Source: Glycocaulis sp. (lineage in GTDB: Bacteria; Pseudomonadota; Alphaproteobacteria; Caulobacterales; Maricaulaceae). From it: DNA of 64,000 nt. The stretch spans positions 55,553 to 119,552 of the forward strand of contig JAIUMI010000007.1 of NCBI GenBank assembly GCA_022565665.1, given 5' to 3'. The position numbers and the translations under genes are program-made. Under the pieces are notes generated by a model, which worked only from the letters and a program-made list of their open reading frames with translations, was not told the DNA's origin and ran no database searches. Positions 48,981-58,104 of this stretch are shown here, piece by piece (the stretch's first letter is position 1; every line of letters begins with the position of its first letter).

Positions 48981-50393
48981 TTACCCCGCCAGACGATCCA
49001 GTATCCGCGCCCAGGAGCGTGTGCCCTTGCGGAAGCTTTCCAGCTCGTACTTCTCGTTCGGGCTATGGATATTGTCGTCCTCAAGGCCGAAGCCGGCGAG
49101 GATCGTATCCATGCCGAGATGGCGCTTGAAATCGCCGACAATCGGGATGGAGCCGCCGCAGCCCATCAGGGCCGGCTCGGTCTCCCACTCATCGCGCAGC
49201 GCCTCCACGCAGGCCTGCAAAGCGGGGTTGGTCACGTCCACAGACAGCGCTGGCGCGCCCGTATCGCGGCGCAGGAACACCGCCTCGCAATCGGCGGGCA
49301 GGCGGCTCGTCACATGCGCCTCAAACGCCTTCCACACCTTGTCCGGGTCCTGGCCCGGCACCAGACGGAAGGAGATTTTCGCGCTGGCCTGCGCCGGGAT
49401 CACGGTCTTGAAGCCCTCACCCGTATAGCCGCCGATAATGCCGTTGATCTCGGCGGTGGGGCGCGTCCAGATCTGTTCGAGCACCATGCGGCCCTGCTCC
49501 CCCGCAGGCACCGAAAGGCCGATATCGCCAAGGAAGCGCGCTTCAGAGAAGTTCAACGCCTTCCACTGTTCGAGGACGGGCGCGGGCACGTCCTCCACGC
49601 CGTCATAGAAGCCGGAAAGCGTCACCCGGCCCGTCTCGTCGTGGAGCTGGCCAAGGATTTGCGTCAGCAGGGTGATCGGGTTTCTCGCCGCGCCGCCATA
49701 GAGCCCGGAATGCAGATCGCGGCTCGCGGCGTGAATCGTCACTTCACCGGCGGTCATGCCGCGCAAGGAAGCCGTGATGGCGGGCGTCTTGCGGTCCCAC
49801 ATGTTTGTGTCGCAGACGAGGGCAAAATCGGCCTTGATCTCCTCGCCGTGCTCGGTCAGCCAGGCTTCCAGGCTGGGGGAACCGCTTTCCTCCTCGCCCT
49901 CAAAGAAGATCGTCACCTTGCAGGGAAGCGAGCCCGTCACTTCCTTCCAGGCGCGGCAGGCCTCGATAAAGGTGCGCAGCTGGCCCTTGTCATCGGCCGC
50001 GCCGCGCGCCCGGATGTACTGGCTGCCATCGGCGCGGGTCTTGATTTCCGGTTCGAACGGGTCGGCCTCCCAAAGCTCCAGCGGATCAACCGGCTGCACA
50101 TCATAATGGCCGTAGAACAATACGTGCGGCGCATCGGCTGTGGCCCCCTCATGGTGGGCGACCACCATCGGATGGCCGGTCGTCGGCGCGACGCGCGCCT
50201 CAAAGCCCAGCTCTTTCAGCTCATCGGCGAGGCTCTGCGCGGCCTTGAGGCATTCGGCCTTGTAGGCCGGATCGGTGGAGATGGACTGGATGCGCAAGAG
50301 CTGGTCATAGCGCTCCAGCGCCGCCTCAAACCCTGCCTCCTGACGAGCCAGAACCGCGTCCAGCGTGCTGGCACTTTTGGCTTGTCCGTCCAT
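48981..50393 (-). CDS. M20-family dipeptidase
   Basis: 470 residues. Zinc ligands: H in V-L-F-Y-G-H-Y-D-V-Q-P (with catalytic D), D in R-G-A-A-D-D-K-G, E-E in F-F-E-G-E-E-E-S-G-S, and D in L-V-C-D-T. Late M-G-C-G-G-S-I-P is usual in this dipeptidase group. No signal peptide, so cytoplasmic; likely cleaves a range of dipeptides. ATG 50393 follows GGAGAGA; an upstream start adds unlikely residues. Confidence 0.95.
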   Translation of the reverse strand: MDGQAKSASTLDAVLARQEAGFEAALERYDQLLRIQSISTDPAYKAECLKAAQSLADELKELGFEARVAPTTGHPMVVAHHEGATADAPHVLFYGHYDVQPVDPLELWEADPFEPEIKTRADGSQYIRARGAADDKGQLRTFIEACRAWKEVTGSLPCKVTIFFEGEEESGSPSLEAWLTEHGEEIKADFALVCDTNMWDRKTPAITASLRGMTAGEVTIHAASRDLHSGLYGGAARNPITLLTQILGQLHDETGRVTLSGFYDGVEDVPAPVLEQWKALNFSEARFLGDIGLSVPAGEQGRMVLEQIWTRPTAEINGIIGGYTGEGFKTVIPAQASAKISFRLVPGQDPDKVWKAFEAHVTSRLPADCEAVFLRRDTGAPALSVDVTNPALQACVEALRDEWETEPALMGCGGSIPIVGDFKRHLGMDTILAGFGLEDDNIHSPNEKYELESFRKGTRSWARILDRLAG

Positions 50394-50472
50394 GGCGATC
50401 TCTCCGGTGGCGTGGGTGGGGGCGTCGAGGGCCTTATCTACGCTCCGGGGGAGAGAGGGGCAAGGATGGGGG

Positions 50473-51873
50473 TCAATCGGGACGCCAATCACTTACTATC
50501 CACCACCCGGCAGCAGGGCGGTAGGGGTGCTGTATCAAGTTGCAAAATAGATTCTCGAAAACGAATTGCGATTGAAGGAGGCAGTAAAGAGTTTCTTGTG
50601 CATCAGGTGCATTTTCACCGTGAACAATTTTGTTTCGCCTTTTAACGATGTGTTCTATTTTGTTTTTAACTGGAAGACTGGATGAATTCCAGCGCCTTCG
50701 CTGACTACAAATCACCCTCTCTATACGTCTACACAGATCAACTTTCGGTGGATATGTTAGAGCGCTACAAGCAACTTGTTTCAAGTCGTCAGATATTGAT
50801 TGGCATTGTTCAATTGCCGATCTAAACGCTTTTCCTGCTACCTTCCAGGTGCGCCGGTCGACGGCATCTCTGCTCCATCCCATATTTTTCTCGTATATGT
50901 TCACAAGTGCCTCAAGCGCCTCAACACAATCCACCAATTGACGCTCGATTGCAGGCCCATTGTGAGAGCTCACATACTTAAAAACAGAAGCGTATAGTTC
51001 TGATTTATGATCGCTGTGGCTCAACAAGTATTCTGCTGCTCTTGCTATAAGATGTTCGGGTCTTCCTAAATTTAGTCTTTCTCGATACTCTGTTTTGTTG
51101 ATATTCTGCAATATATTGACTGGGAAATGAGTGTTTGTGGAGCCGGTTGGTCCCAATTCTTCTCGTGAAACTTCGTAATGGTGATTGCAGTAAATAAACA
51201 TCAGTGCAATATTGATAAATTCTACTAAATCAGAAAATTTAACTTCTGACTTACAATCAATGAGCTCCACCCGCTCTATTTCTATAGACGGCGTCCATAA
51301 AATGAAATCTTGCTCAAAAATCCTTTCGTCTCTTTTAATTGTTCCATCGAGCCAACGTCGAAATCTCATATTCGTGCCGATGATATTTTTCCAATAGCCG
51401 CGCTTTTCCAGAGGATTTTTAAAGGACGCTAATCCGCTATATGGTCGCCAGAATTCGGGGTGTGGAAGAAAAGAAAACCTGTAAAAATCGTGTCCATCTC
51501 TCTCAAAAGAACTCGACTCTGTAAATTCTATAATAATAAATTCAGCAACAATTTGAATGCTATTTTCGCTAATGCTATCCCCTGCCGCGCGTCCTACTGT
51601 TTTTCCGTAACATGTTCCATATCGGTTTGATTTTATATTCCTGCTTGTGTGTTTAAGCCACTCTTCATTCTCATACATATTCCAGGAGATGACATGCTTG
51701 CTAAAGAGCCGCATACAGTTGATCTCATCATCCTTGGTTCCGAAAATTTCAATGCGGTTTGCGCTTGTAAAATTTGGGTCAGTGACCAATTGCCCATGCA
51801 CGGTAGTTTCTTCGGGAGTTCCCGGAGCTAACACGAAGGTGGCAACTTGCCGATGAGGTAAGCGGCTGGACAT
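50473..51873 (-). CDS. AT-rich HEPN-type protein, possible ApeA-like defence factor
   Basis: 466 residues and plainly unlike its neighbours: AT-rich, with many Lys, Asn, Ile and TTT/AAA-type codons. The C-terminal third is helical and has R-R-N-K-I-V-H-G at 412-419, an R-N-x-x-x-H motif of HEPN ribonucleases (R413...H418). The N-terminal half is beta-rich and contains no motif I can name; this two-part build (sensor-like N-terminus, HEPN C-terminus) resembles ApeA, an anti-phage protein. ATG 51873 follows GGAGA. It stands alone between the M20 gene and gshB. Anti-phage function is inferred only. Confidence 0.75.
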   Translation of the reverse strand: MSSRLPHRQVATFVLAPGTPEETTVHGQLVTDPNFTSANRIEIFGTKDDEINCMRLFSKHVISWNMYENEEWLKHTSRNIKSNRYGTCYGKTVGRAAGDSISENSIQIVAEFIIIEFTESSSFERDGHDFYRFSFLPHPEFWRPYSGLASFKNPLEKRGYWKNIIGTNMRFRRWLDGTIKRDERIFEQDFILWTPSIEIERVELIDCKSEVKFSDLVEFINIALMFIYCNHHYEVSREELGPTGSTNTHFPVNILQNINKTEYRERLNLGRPEHLIARAAEYLLSHSDHKSELYASVFKYVSSHNGPAIERQLVDCVEALEALVNIYEKNMGWSRDAVDRRTWKVAGKAFRSAIEQCQSISDDLKQVACSALTYPPKVDLCRRIERVICSQRRRWNSSSLPVKNKIEHIVKRRNKIVHGENAPDAQETLYCLLQSQFVFENLFCNLIQHPYRPAAGWWIVSDWRPD

Positions 51874-51948
51874 GTAAATCTCCGAGATCGTAGCGGTGCA
51901 GCTGCATTAAGATGCGATTCTTGAATTGAAGCTTGAAAGCGCTGTCCC

Positions 51949-52905
51949 ATGCTGAAAATTGCCTTCCAGATGGACCCGATCGGGGCCGTCAATGTGAATG
52001 CGGATTCCACCTTCGACATTGCGCTGGAGGCGTATTCCCGCGGCCATGAAATCTGGGTCTATGAGCCGCGCGACATGGCGATGGAGGACGGCAAGGTGCG
52101 CGCGCGGGCGAGCCGGGTGAGCGCCATGCAGCGTGTGCAGGGCGAGCATGCGGTGCTGGAGCCGTCTGTGGTGCTGGACCTTGCCACGCTGGACGTGATC
52201 TTCCTGCGTCAGGACCCGCCCTTTGACATGGCCTATATCACCTCGACCCACATGCTCGAAGCGCTGCAGCCCGGCGTGCTGGTGGTCAATGATCCGGCCG
52301 AGGTCAGGAATGCGCCGGAGAAGCTCTTCGTCACGCGCTTTGAGGGGCTGATGCCGCCGACGCTCATCTCGTCTTCTCTGGCCGATATCCGCGCCTTCTT
52401 CGAGGCGCACGGGCGTGACATCGTGGTGAAGCCGCTGTTCGGCAATGGCGGGGCGGGCGTGTTCCGCATCCGCGAGTCGGCGGAGAACCTCGCCTCCCTG
52501 CTGGAACTCTTCGCGCAGGTGAGCCGCGAGCCGCTGATGGCGCAGGCCTTCGTTCCCGATGTGAAAAATGGCGACAAGCGCGTGATCCTGGTCGACGGCG
52601 AGCCTGCGGGCGCGATCAACCGCGTGCCGGCCGAAGGCGAGGTGCGCGCCAACATGCATGTCGGCGGCAAGGCGGTGAAATCCGATCTTTCGCCGCGAGA
52701 CCTCGAAATCTGCCGCATTATCGGCCCGGAATTGAAGGCGAGGGGCCTCGTCTTTGTCGGGATCGACGTGATCGGTGATTACCTGACCGAGATCAATGTC
52801 ACCTCGCCCACCGGCATTCAGGAACTCCGCCGCTTCTCCGGTATCGACGTGTCGAAAATGCTGGTCGACTGGGTGGAGGCGAAAAGAGGCGGCGCAGGAC
52901 GGTGA
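51949..52905 (+). CDS. gshB: Glutathione synthetase
   Basis: 318 residues. N-terminal K-I-A-F-Q-M-D-P-I-G-A-V-N, R-Q-D-P-P-F-D-M-A-Y, then ATP-grasp with V-V-K-P-L-F-G-N-G-G-A-G-V and the end E-I-N-V-T-S-P-T-G. Joins glycine to gamma-Glu-Cys. Its stop overlaps the GTG start of the next gene by 4 bases. Confidence 0.98.
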   Translation: MLKIAFQMDPIGAVNVNADSTFDIALEAYSRGHEIWVYEPRDMAMEDGKVRARASRVSAMQRVQGEHAVLEPSVVLDLATLDVIFLRQDPPFDMAYITSTHMLEALQPGVLVVNDPAEVRNAPEKLFVTRFEGLMPPTLISSSLADIRAFFEAHGRDIVVKPLFGNGGAGVFRIRESAENLASLLELFAQVSREPLMAQAFVPDVKNGDKRVILVDGEPAGAINRVPAEGEVRANMHVGGKAVKSDLSPRDLEICRIIGPELKARGLVFVGIDVIGDYLTEINVTSPTGIQELRRFSGIDVSKMLVDWVEAKRGGAGR

Positions 52906-53651
52906 TCGATCCCCTGCACCTGAAAATGCAATGGGCGCTCTCCTACCCGTTCACACGGCCGGAGGGCGATTTTCTCTTCGTCGATGGCCGCACGCTCGAT
53001 ATCCGCTCCACGAAGGGTTCTATAAGCGGCTGGCAGGTCGTGGATGGCGGCCATATCCGGTCGCTGGCCGATGTAGTGGGGGCAGAGAGGGCCAAACGCC
53101 TTGATGAGGGCGCGTATCACCCGGTGGTGGCGGTGGGCTCCAACGCTGCGCCGGTGCAGCTTCAAAGGAAGTTCTCAGCGTATATCGATGACGTGGTGAT
53201 CCCGGTCATCGCGGTGCAGCTTCCCGGCCACGTCATCTGCTGGGCCAATCGCATCGCCGCCTATGGCTCGGTGCCTGCCACGCTCGCCGGGGAGCCGGGC
53301 GCGAGCGTGTCGGCCTGGGCGACGCTCCTCTCCCCCCGCGACTATGCGCTGATGAATGCGACCGAAGATCTCGGCGTCGTCTATGAGGCGGTGCCGGTAA
53401 AGGTGGAGGGCGCGCCTGAAGCCGTGCACGGGCCGTTCGAGGCCTATCGCTGCCTGACCGGGCATTTCGATGTGCGTGTGAGCGCGTTCACCGCGACAAA
53501 CTCGAACCTGCCGCAGGGCAATCAGTGGACCGCGCAGGAGCTGGCAATCTCGCGCCTCGACCTTGAAACGCCGGTCGACCGGTTTGTCGCCGAAACGGTG
53601 AGTGATCTGGCGTTGGCGGCGCAGAGGGATAGGGCGCTGAGTAACTCCTGA
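52902..53651 (+). CDS. Gamma-glutamylcyclotransferase-like protein coupled to gshB
   Basis: 249 residues, GTG start inside the gshB stop (GTGA). The middle carries V-V-A-V-G-S-N-A-A-P-V-Q-L-Q-R-K-F, close to the Y-G-S-N-L substrate loop of cyclotransferases; then L-P-G-H-V-I-C-W-A, A-Y-G-S-V-P-A-T-L, V-S-A-W-A-T-L-L-S-P-R-D-Y and an A-T-E-D-L-G stretch, in the strand order of the GGCT fold. Such enzymes break gamma-glutamyl peptides or glutathione into 5-oxoproline. The link to gshB supports a glutathione role. The first 70 residues are not recognised. Fold call is by eye. Confidence 0.65.
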   Translation: MIDPLHLKMQWALSYPFTRPEGDFLFVDGRTLDIRSTKGSISGWQVVDGGHIRSLADVVGAERAKRLDEGAYHPVVAVGSNAAPVQLQRKFSAYIDDVVIPVIAVQLPGHVICWANRIAAYGSVPATLAGEPGASVSAWATLLSPRDYALMNATEDLGVVYEAVPVKVEGAPEAVHGPFEAYRCLTGHFDVRVSAFTATNSNLPQGNQWTAQELAISRLDLETPVDRFVAETVSDLALAAQRDRALSNS

Positions 53652-53653
53652 GC

Positions 53654-53758
53654 TGTCATGGCCCGGTTTATCCGGGCCACCCATGCCTGAGAGGTGAAAG
53701 CTGGCGGTGTCGTTGCAGGCATGGTTCCCCCGGATCGCTACGCGGCCGGAGGATGACA
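53654..53758. repeat. Compound palindromic (REP-like) element between convergent genes
   Basis: Ends TGTCAT (53654-53659) and ATGACA (53753-53758) are inverted. Inside: GGCCCGG-TTTAT-CCGGGCC hairpin (53660-53678) and CCATGCCTG (53681-53689) with CAGGCATGG (53716-53724). Similar size and outer TCAT/ATGA ends to the element at 46414-46521. Confidence 0.65.
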
Positions 53759-53769
53759 CGCGTGAAACC

Positions 53770-55221
53770 TCACCGCACCAGAAACGGCCGTCCGCACTGC
53801 ACATCGCGCAGGTAAAGCTCTGACTCGGCTATCGTCAGGCCCAGATCTGCCAGCAGCGCATCAACGCTTGCCAGTGAGGTGTTGACCAGCCCCGAGAGCG
53901 GCAGGCCTAGGCCCAAGAGGCTCACCTGCGCGCCAAGGCCCGAACGGATGATTTCAGGGCGTCCGCTCTCCACATGCTCGCGCGTCAGCACCGCCTCGAC
54001 CCTGCGTCCGGAGGACAGGTCCACCCGCAGGAGCGAGCCGAGCAGGCCGAGAGCGCCGCTGATGCGGGCTCTCGCAGGGGAGGTTTCCACCTCGAAGCGG
54101 GCTTCGGCCCGGCCATCGGCGTGACAGGTCAGCGAGAGGAGGCGGGCCGAGGCGGTAGCGTCCTCCAGCTCCACCACCATCCTGCCGAGCCCTGCGCCGA
54201 CGCTGACATCCAGGCCCAGCTGGCGGGTATGGGCCTCGGCCCCTTCAATCGCGGCTCCGCGTACAGAAGTGGCCTGGGGCGGCTGTCCGATAGAGAGATC
54301 GACGCTGGTCAGCGGCGCGTTCACGGCCACGCCGACCTGGCGCCCGTTCTGGGCGGCGAGTGCGCTGGCCATGACAAGATCGGCGAGCCCTGCCTCCACC
54401 CCGCCGGCAAGGGCAGCGCGGGTGATGCCGGGCTCCAGCACCAGTATGTCGCCCACCCGCACCTGCCGGTTGGCGTGGGTGGACTGGCGGGCGAGCACAC
54501 CGAGCATGGCCGGGGCCTGTTCACCTGCGGCGTAAGCGGCAGCCTCCAGCACCGCGCCCAGCCTCACCCGGCTGTCGAGCAGTGTGTCATAGCTGGCCGC
54601 GCCCAGCCCGGTTTCCAGCGCCAGCGCGTCGAGGAAGCCCGGCACGGAGATGCGCGCATCGGCGAGCGCGCGATAGTCCATCACCGTGATCTGTCCGGAA
54701 TAGCCGGTCAGGGCGGCGAGCACCGCGCCGGAATATCCGCCCTCAAGGCGCACAAGGCGCGAGGCGATGACAAAGCTGACCATGTCCTGCCGGGCGGCGG
54801 TGGCTTCGGCGCGCGCGCGCCACGGCTCATTCTGCCTGAAAGTCTGGCCACGCCGGGCCGAGCGCAGCTCCACCCGTGCCGCGTTGAAGGGCGTCTCACC
54901 GGCGGCGAAGCGTGCATCGGGAGCCAGAGCCGGGTCGGGTGTGTAAAGCCCCGGCTCCACGATGATCGCATAGGCGTCCGGATTATGGCCCTGATCGGCC
55001 AGCACGGCGCGGGCCCGCTCAACAGAATAGTCCCGGTCCCGCACCGCGATGAGCGCAATCAGATCCGCATCGGCCTGCAGCTCGCGCTTGTGCAGATGTT
55101 CAAAGAGCTGGGTGAGGGTGAGCGCCAGAAAGACCGCCCCCAGAGCCAGCCCGCTGGCCATGAGCGGGGCGGCAGCACCCTTCCGGTCACGGCGCAGACG
55201 ATTGATCCAGTACCTGATCAT
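53770..55221 (-). CDS. TadG-like pilus-assembly-related protein
   Basis: 483 residues. N-terminus R-L-R-R-D-R-K-G-A-A-A-P-L followed by one membrane helix and L-Q-A-D-A-D-L-I-A-L, the standard start of TadG/DUF2134-type proteins (pilin-like leader, then A-D-A-A-A-L). The long periplasmic part is rich in Ala/Leu/Val and has no von Willebrand motif that I can see; one cysteine pair (T-C-H and Q-C-G). Overlaps tadE by 4 bases. No other tad gene is near. Confidence 0.75.
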   Translation of the reverse strand: MIRYWINRLRRDRKGAAAPLMASGLALGAVFLALTLTQLFEHLHKRELQADADLIALIAVRDRDYSVERARAVLADQGHNPDAYAIIVEPGLYTPDPALAPDARFAAGETPFNAARVELRSARRGQTFRQNEPWRARAEATAARQDMVSFVIASRLVRLEGGYSGAVLAALTGYSGQITVMDYRALADARISVPGFLDALALETGLGAASYDTLLDSRVRLGAVLEAAAYAAGEQAPAMLGVLARQSTHANRQVRVGDILVLEPGITRAALAGGVEAGLADLVMASALAAQNGRQVGVAVNAPLTSVDLSIGQPPQATSVRGAAIEGAEAHTRQLGLDVSVGAGLGRMVVELEDATASARLLSLTCHADGRAEARFEVETSPARARISGALGLLGSLLRVDLSSGRRVEAVLTREHVESGRPEIIRSGLGAQVSLLGLGLPLSGLVNTSLASVDALLADLGLTIAESELYLRDVQCGRPFLVR

Positions 55222-55658
55222 GCCAGCCCCCCATCGCGGATGACCTGGCGATAGATGACCTGGTCGGAGGGGAGCGGCAGCAGACCGCGAAAAATGTAGG
55301 CCGGATGAGCGCTGGCATCATAGCGCACCACGATCTCGCTATAGCCCGCGCGCGGGACGATGACGCTGACTTCGGTGCGCTCCGCCTCGATGAGGAAATA
55401 GCGCGGCAGCGTATCGCGTACATGGGCTTCCACGATCTGCGCACGCTCCTGCGTGCTGATCCCGGCGACGGCGGAGCGGGCGGCTTCTGCGGTCAGCTGC
55501 TGCAGGCTCATATGGGTGGAAAAGAGCAGGCCATAGGCCGTGGTGCCGGCCAGAAGCAGGATCATAAGTGGCGCAATAAGCGCAAACTCCACCGCTGATA
55601 CGGCCCGCCTGTCGCGCCAGAGACGCTGACCGGGACAAGGAAAACGAAGACACCGCAT
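55218..55658 (-). CDS. TadE-family pseudopilin-like protein
   Basis: 146 residues. R-R-A-V-S-A-V-E-F-A-L-I-A-P-L-M-I-L-L-L-A-G is the TadE signature: basic stretch, conserved E-F, then the membrane helix. ATG 55658 has AGGAGGTG 8 bases before it; a longer start is not needed. Operon with the tadG-like gene. Confidence 0.87.
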   Translation of the reverse strand: MRCLRFPCPGQRLWRDRRAVSAVEFALIAPLMILLLAGTTAYGLLFSTHMSLQQLTAEAARSAVAGISTQERAQIVEAHVRDTLPRYFLIEAERTEVSVIVPRAGYSEIVVRYDASAHPAYIFRGLLPLPSDQVIYRQVIRDGGLA

Positions 55659-55751
55659 GATGCGCACCTCCTGATTGCCGGATGCATGAGATGCAACCTT
55701 TGAGCGATCAGATGTACGCGACACCGATTAATACAACCTATACGAGCATGC

Positions 55752-56069
55752 TTAATTTGGGGTTGCGGGGCGCATGCGCGTGGCCAGGGCGCCCGCCCGC
55801 CAGACAATCCACACCGCTGCCCAGACATTGCCCAGCAAGGGCATGGGCGCGATGAAGAGCAGCGCGATCAGCTTGTTGCGCTCAAACAGCCAGATGATGA
55901 CGGCCAGAAACAGGAAGCCGACATAAAGATCGATCAGGGCGACCACGCCCCACGGATCGGCGATCATTTCCGAGAAGCTGGCGCCGATACTGGCGCTCTG
56001 CGAGGCCCAGATAATGCTGGCCAGCAGCGCCAGTCCGGCGGCGGCAAGGACAAGGCGGATGAAAGTCAT
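55752..56069 (-). CDS. Small three-helix membrane protein (DUF1475-like)
   Basis: 105 residues with three hydrophobic segments (about 4-22, 44-62, 67-90). W-G-V-V-A-L-I-D-L-Y-V-G-F and L-F-E-R-N-K are the best-preserved-looking stretches. Resembles DUF1475 proteins, role unknown. GGAG before the ATG. The preceding 60 bases separate it from the symporter gene on the same strand. Confidence 0.7.
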   Translation of the reverse strand: MTFIRLVLAAAGLALLASIIWASQSASIGASFSEMIADPWGVVALIDLYVGFLFLAVIIWLFERNKLIALLFIAPMPLLGNVWAAVWIVWRAGALATRMRPATPN

Positions 56070-56129
56070 GGAGTGCTCCGTTACCGGTGAGGGTGTCCCT
56101 CACCGATACGAAGCGGGCGCGTTTCCGGT

Positions 56130-57434
56130 TCAGGCTCTGGCGTTGTCCTCGCCGGGCATGGGCTTGTCGGCCGGGGCGCGGAAGCGTTCCTCGTCCAGCT
56201 CGCCCTCCCACTTGGCCACGGCCACCGAAACGGCGGCATCGCCGGTCACGTTCAGCGCGGTGCGGGCCATGTCCATGATCCGGTCCACCGGCAGGATGAA
56301 GCCGACAATGATGGCGATCTGCTCTGGCGGCACGTTGAACGTGCTCAGCACGATGGCGAGCAGGAAGAGCCCGGCGCTGGGAATGCCCGCCGCGCCGATG
56401 GAGGCGATAGCGGCGGTAAAGGCGATCATGAAGTAATGGGTCAGCGTCAGGTCATAGCCGAAGGCCTGCGCGGTGAAGAGGGCGAGGATACCCAGATAGA
56501 GCGCGGTGCCGTCCATGTTGATGGTCGCGCCCAGAGGCAGGACCGAACCCGCGATCGAGCGCTTCACGCCGAGATTTTCCACCACATTGGTGATGGTTAC
56601 CGGCAGGGTGGCCGAGGAGGAGGCGGTGGAGTAGGCCACCGCCTGCGCATCGACAATGCCCCGCACGAAATCCATTAGCGGCAGGCGCAGCACGAACTTG
56701 ATCAGCCCGCCATAGACCAGCACGGCGTGGGTGAAGAGCCCGAGATAGACCGTGACGACGAGAAGGCCGATGGAGGCAAAGGCTTCCAGCCCCTGGCTCA
56801 CCGTGGTGTAGGCCACCAGCGCGAACACGCCGAACGGGGCGACCTCCATCACCATGTGGGTGACTTTCAGCACCACATCGGAGGCCGAATTGAACAGATC
56901 GCCGACCGGCTTGCCCGCCTTGCCGGCCATCAATATGCCGACGCCCAGCAGCACCGCAAAGAAGATCACGGCCAGCACATCGCCGTCGGCTAGGGCTGCA
57001 ACCGGGTTGTCCGGAATGATGGCGAGCAGGCGGCTGCCCAGCCCTTCGGCTTCGCCCGATACCGGCACCGCGTCTGCGCCGCCAAGGTCCGCGCCCGCGC
57101 CGGGGCGGAAGATCAGGCCGAAAATGATGCCGATAATGTTGGCAAAGAAGGTGGTGGCGAAATACAGCGCCAGCGTCTTGCCGCCGATCGGACCGAGCCG
57201 CTTGGGATCACCCAGCGCATAGACGCCCGCCACCAGCGTGGTCAGGATCAAGGGCACGATGAGCATGCGGATGAGGCGGACGAAGAGATCGCCTACCGGG
57301 CGCACATAGCTCTCGATGAGGTCGGTTGCTGCCTCTGCGCCCATGATCTGCGACATGGCCGCGCCAAATGCGATGCCCAGCACCAGAGCACCCAGCACGC
57401 GCTTCCACAGCGCTGTTCCGAACCACCATGACAT
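56130..57434 (-). CDS. Dicarboxylate/amino acid:cation symporter (DAACS)
   Basis: 434 residues, GltPh fold with eight membrane helices and two hairpins. Marks: S-S-S-A-T-L-P (serine-rich hairpin 1), L-P-L-G-A-T-I-N-M-D-G-T-A (TM7, sodium and substrate site), and G-I-P-S-A-G (hairpin 2). Imports glutamate, aspartate or C4-dicarboxylates with sodium or protons. Residues in the final helix that separate glutamate from dicarboxylate users could not be judged. Confidence 0.95.
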   Translation of the reverse strand: MSWWFGTALWKRVLGALVLGIAFGAAMSQIMGAEAATDLIESYVRPVGDLFVRLIRMLIVPLILTTLVAGVYALGDPKRLGPIGGKTLALYFATTFFANIIGIIFGLIFRPGAGADLGGADAVPVSGEAEGLGSRLLAIIPDNPVAALADGDVLAVIFFAVLLGVGILMAGKAGKPVGDLFNSASDVVLKVTHMVMEVAPFGVFALVAYTTVSQGLEAFASIGLLVVTVYLGLFTHAVLVYGGLIKFVLRLPLMDFVRGIVDAQAVAYSTASSSATLPVTITNVVENLGVKRSIAGSVLPLGATINMDGTALYLGILALFTAQAFGYDLTLTHYFMIAFTAAIASIGAAGIPSAGLFLLAIVLSTFNVPPEQIAIIVGFILPVDRIMDMARTALNVTGDAAVSVAVAKWEGELDEERFRAPADKPMPGEDNARA

Positions 57435-57542
57435 GAAAGGCGCTTCTCCCCGCCGCGAACCATCAGCCGCCAGCCTAAGCCGGGCGTTACGCGCGTCAAC
57501 GGGCCATTACGCCTGCAAGGTAGGCGGCGCGGGTGCGGGGCT

Positions 57543-57863
57543 TCAGGAGGCCTGCTGGCGGTGCCGGGTCAGCTGGTCAAACGCCTTGATGAAGGCGATG
57601 CGCACCATCAGGAAGGTCCAGATCGCGCCGATGACCAGCAGGAAGACGCCGTGCGCCTCGCTCGGCCACAGGCGCGATACCAGAATGATCGCAAGCGCAA
57701 AGATCATATGACGTCCGACATGCCGCCAGGTCAGGTCGCGATAGCGCGCAGCCCGGCGCATGGTGCGCGCCGAGAACCAGCGCCACGCCGCGCCCGTCCG
57801 CCCGGCATCGTGCCGGTCGCGTTCAGGGGCCGTTTGCCCGATATGGTGGATCGTATCAGTCAT
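57543..57863 (-). CDS. Hypothetical small membrane protein
   Basis: 106 residues, basic N-terminal half and two membrane helices near residues 52-84 (I-F-A-L-A-I-I-L-V-S; V-F-L-L-V-I-G-A-I-W-T-F). Resembles short 2TM-type proteins but I cannot name a family. Divergent from oxyR. Confidence 0.6.
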   Translation of the reverse strand: MTDTIHHIGQTAPERDRHDAGRTGAAWRWFSARTMRRAARYRDLTWRHVGRHMIFALAIILVSRLWPSEAHGVFLLVIGAIWTFLMVRIAFIKAFDQLTRHRQQAS

Positions 57864-57941
57864 ACAGTCAGGATACGGAACTTTTTTATGGCCGTCAACA
57901 TGGACATAAAATATTGAAAAGCATCGCTCTTATATCATTAA

Positions 57942-57961
57942 TGACAGTTTGGTGACTGTCA
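57942..57961. promoter_or_regulatory. Inverted repeat in the oxyR upstream region
   Basis: TGACAGT-TTGGTG-ACTGTCA, 7-bp perfect arms, in an AT-rich stretch between the divergent 57543-57863 gene and oxyR. Candidate regulator site; the rest of 57864-58104 shows no gene. Confidence 0.45.
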
Positions 57962-58104
57962 CAATTTTTAACAAAGAATGGATTTTGCAGGCTGGCACGG
58001 GAAACGGTCCGGAAGGCCATGTCCGCCCCCTGAGACCGCCTGCCGCAGGCAGCTCGGCCCGCTATCGATTGAATCTTGTCCGGCGATAGGCTAGCTCGAT
58101 AGCC

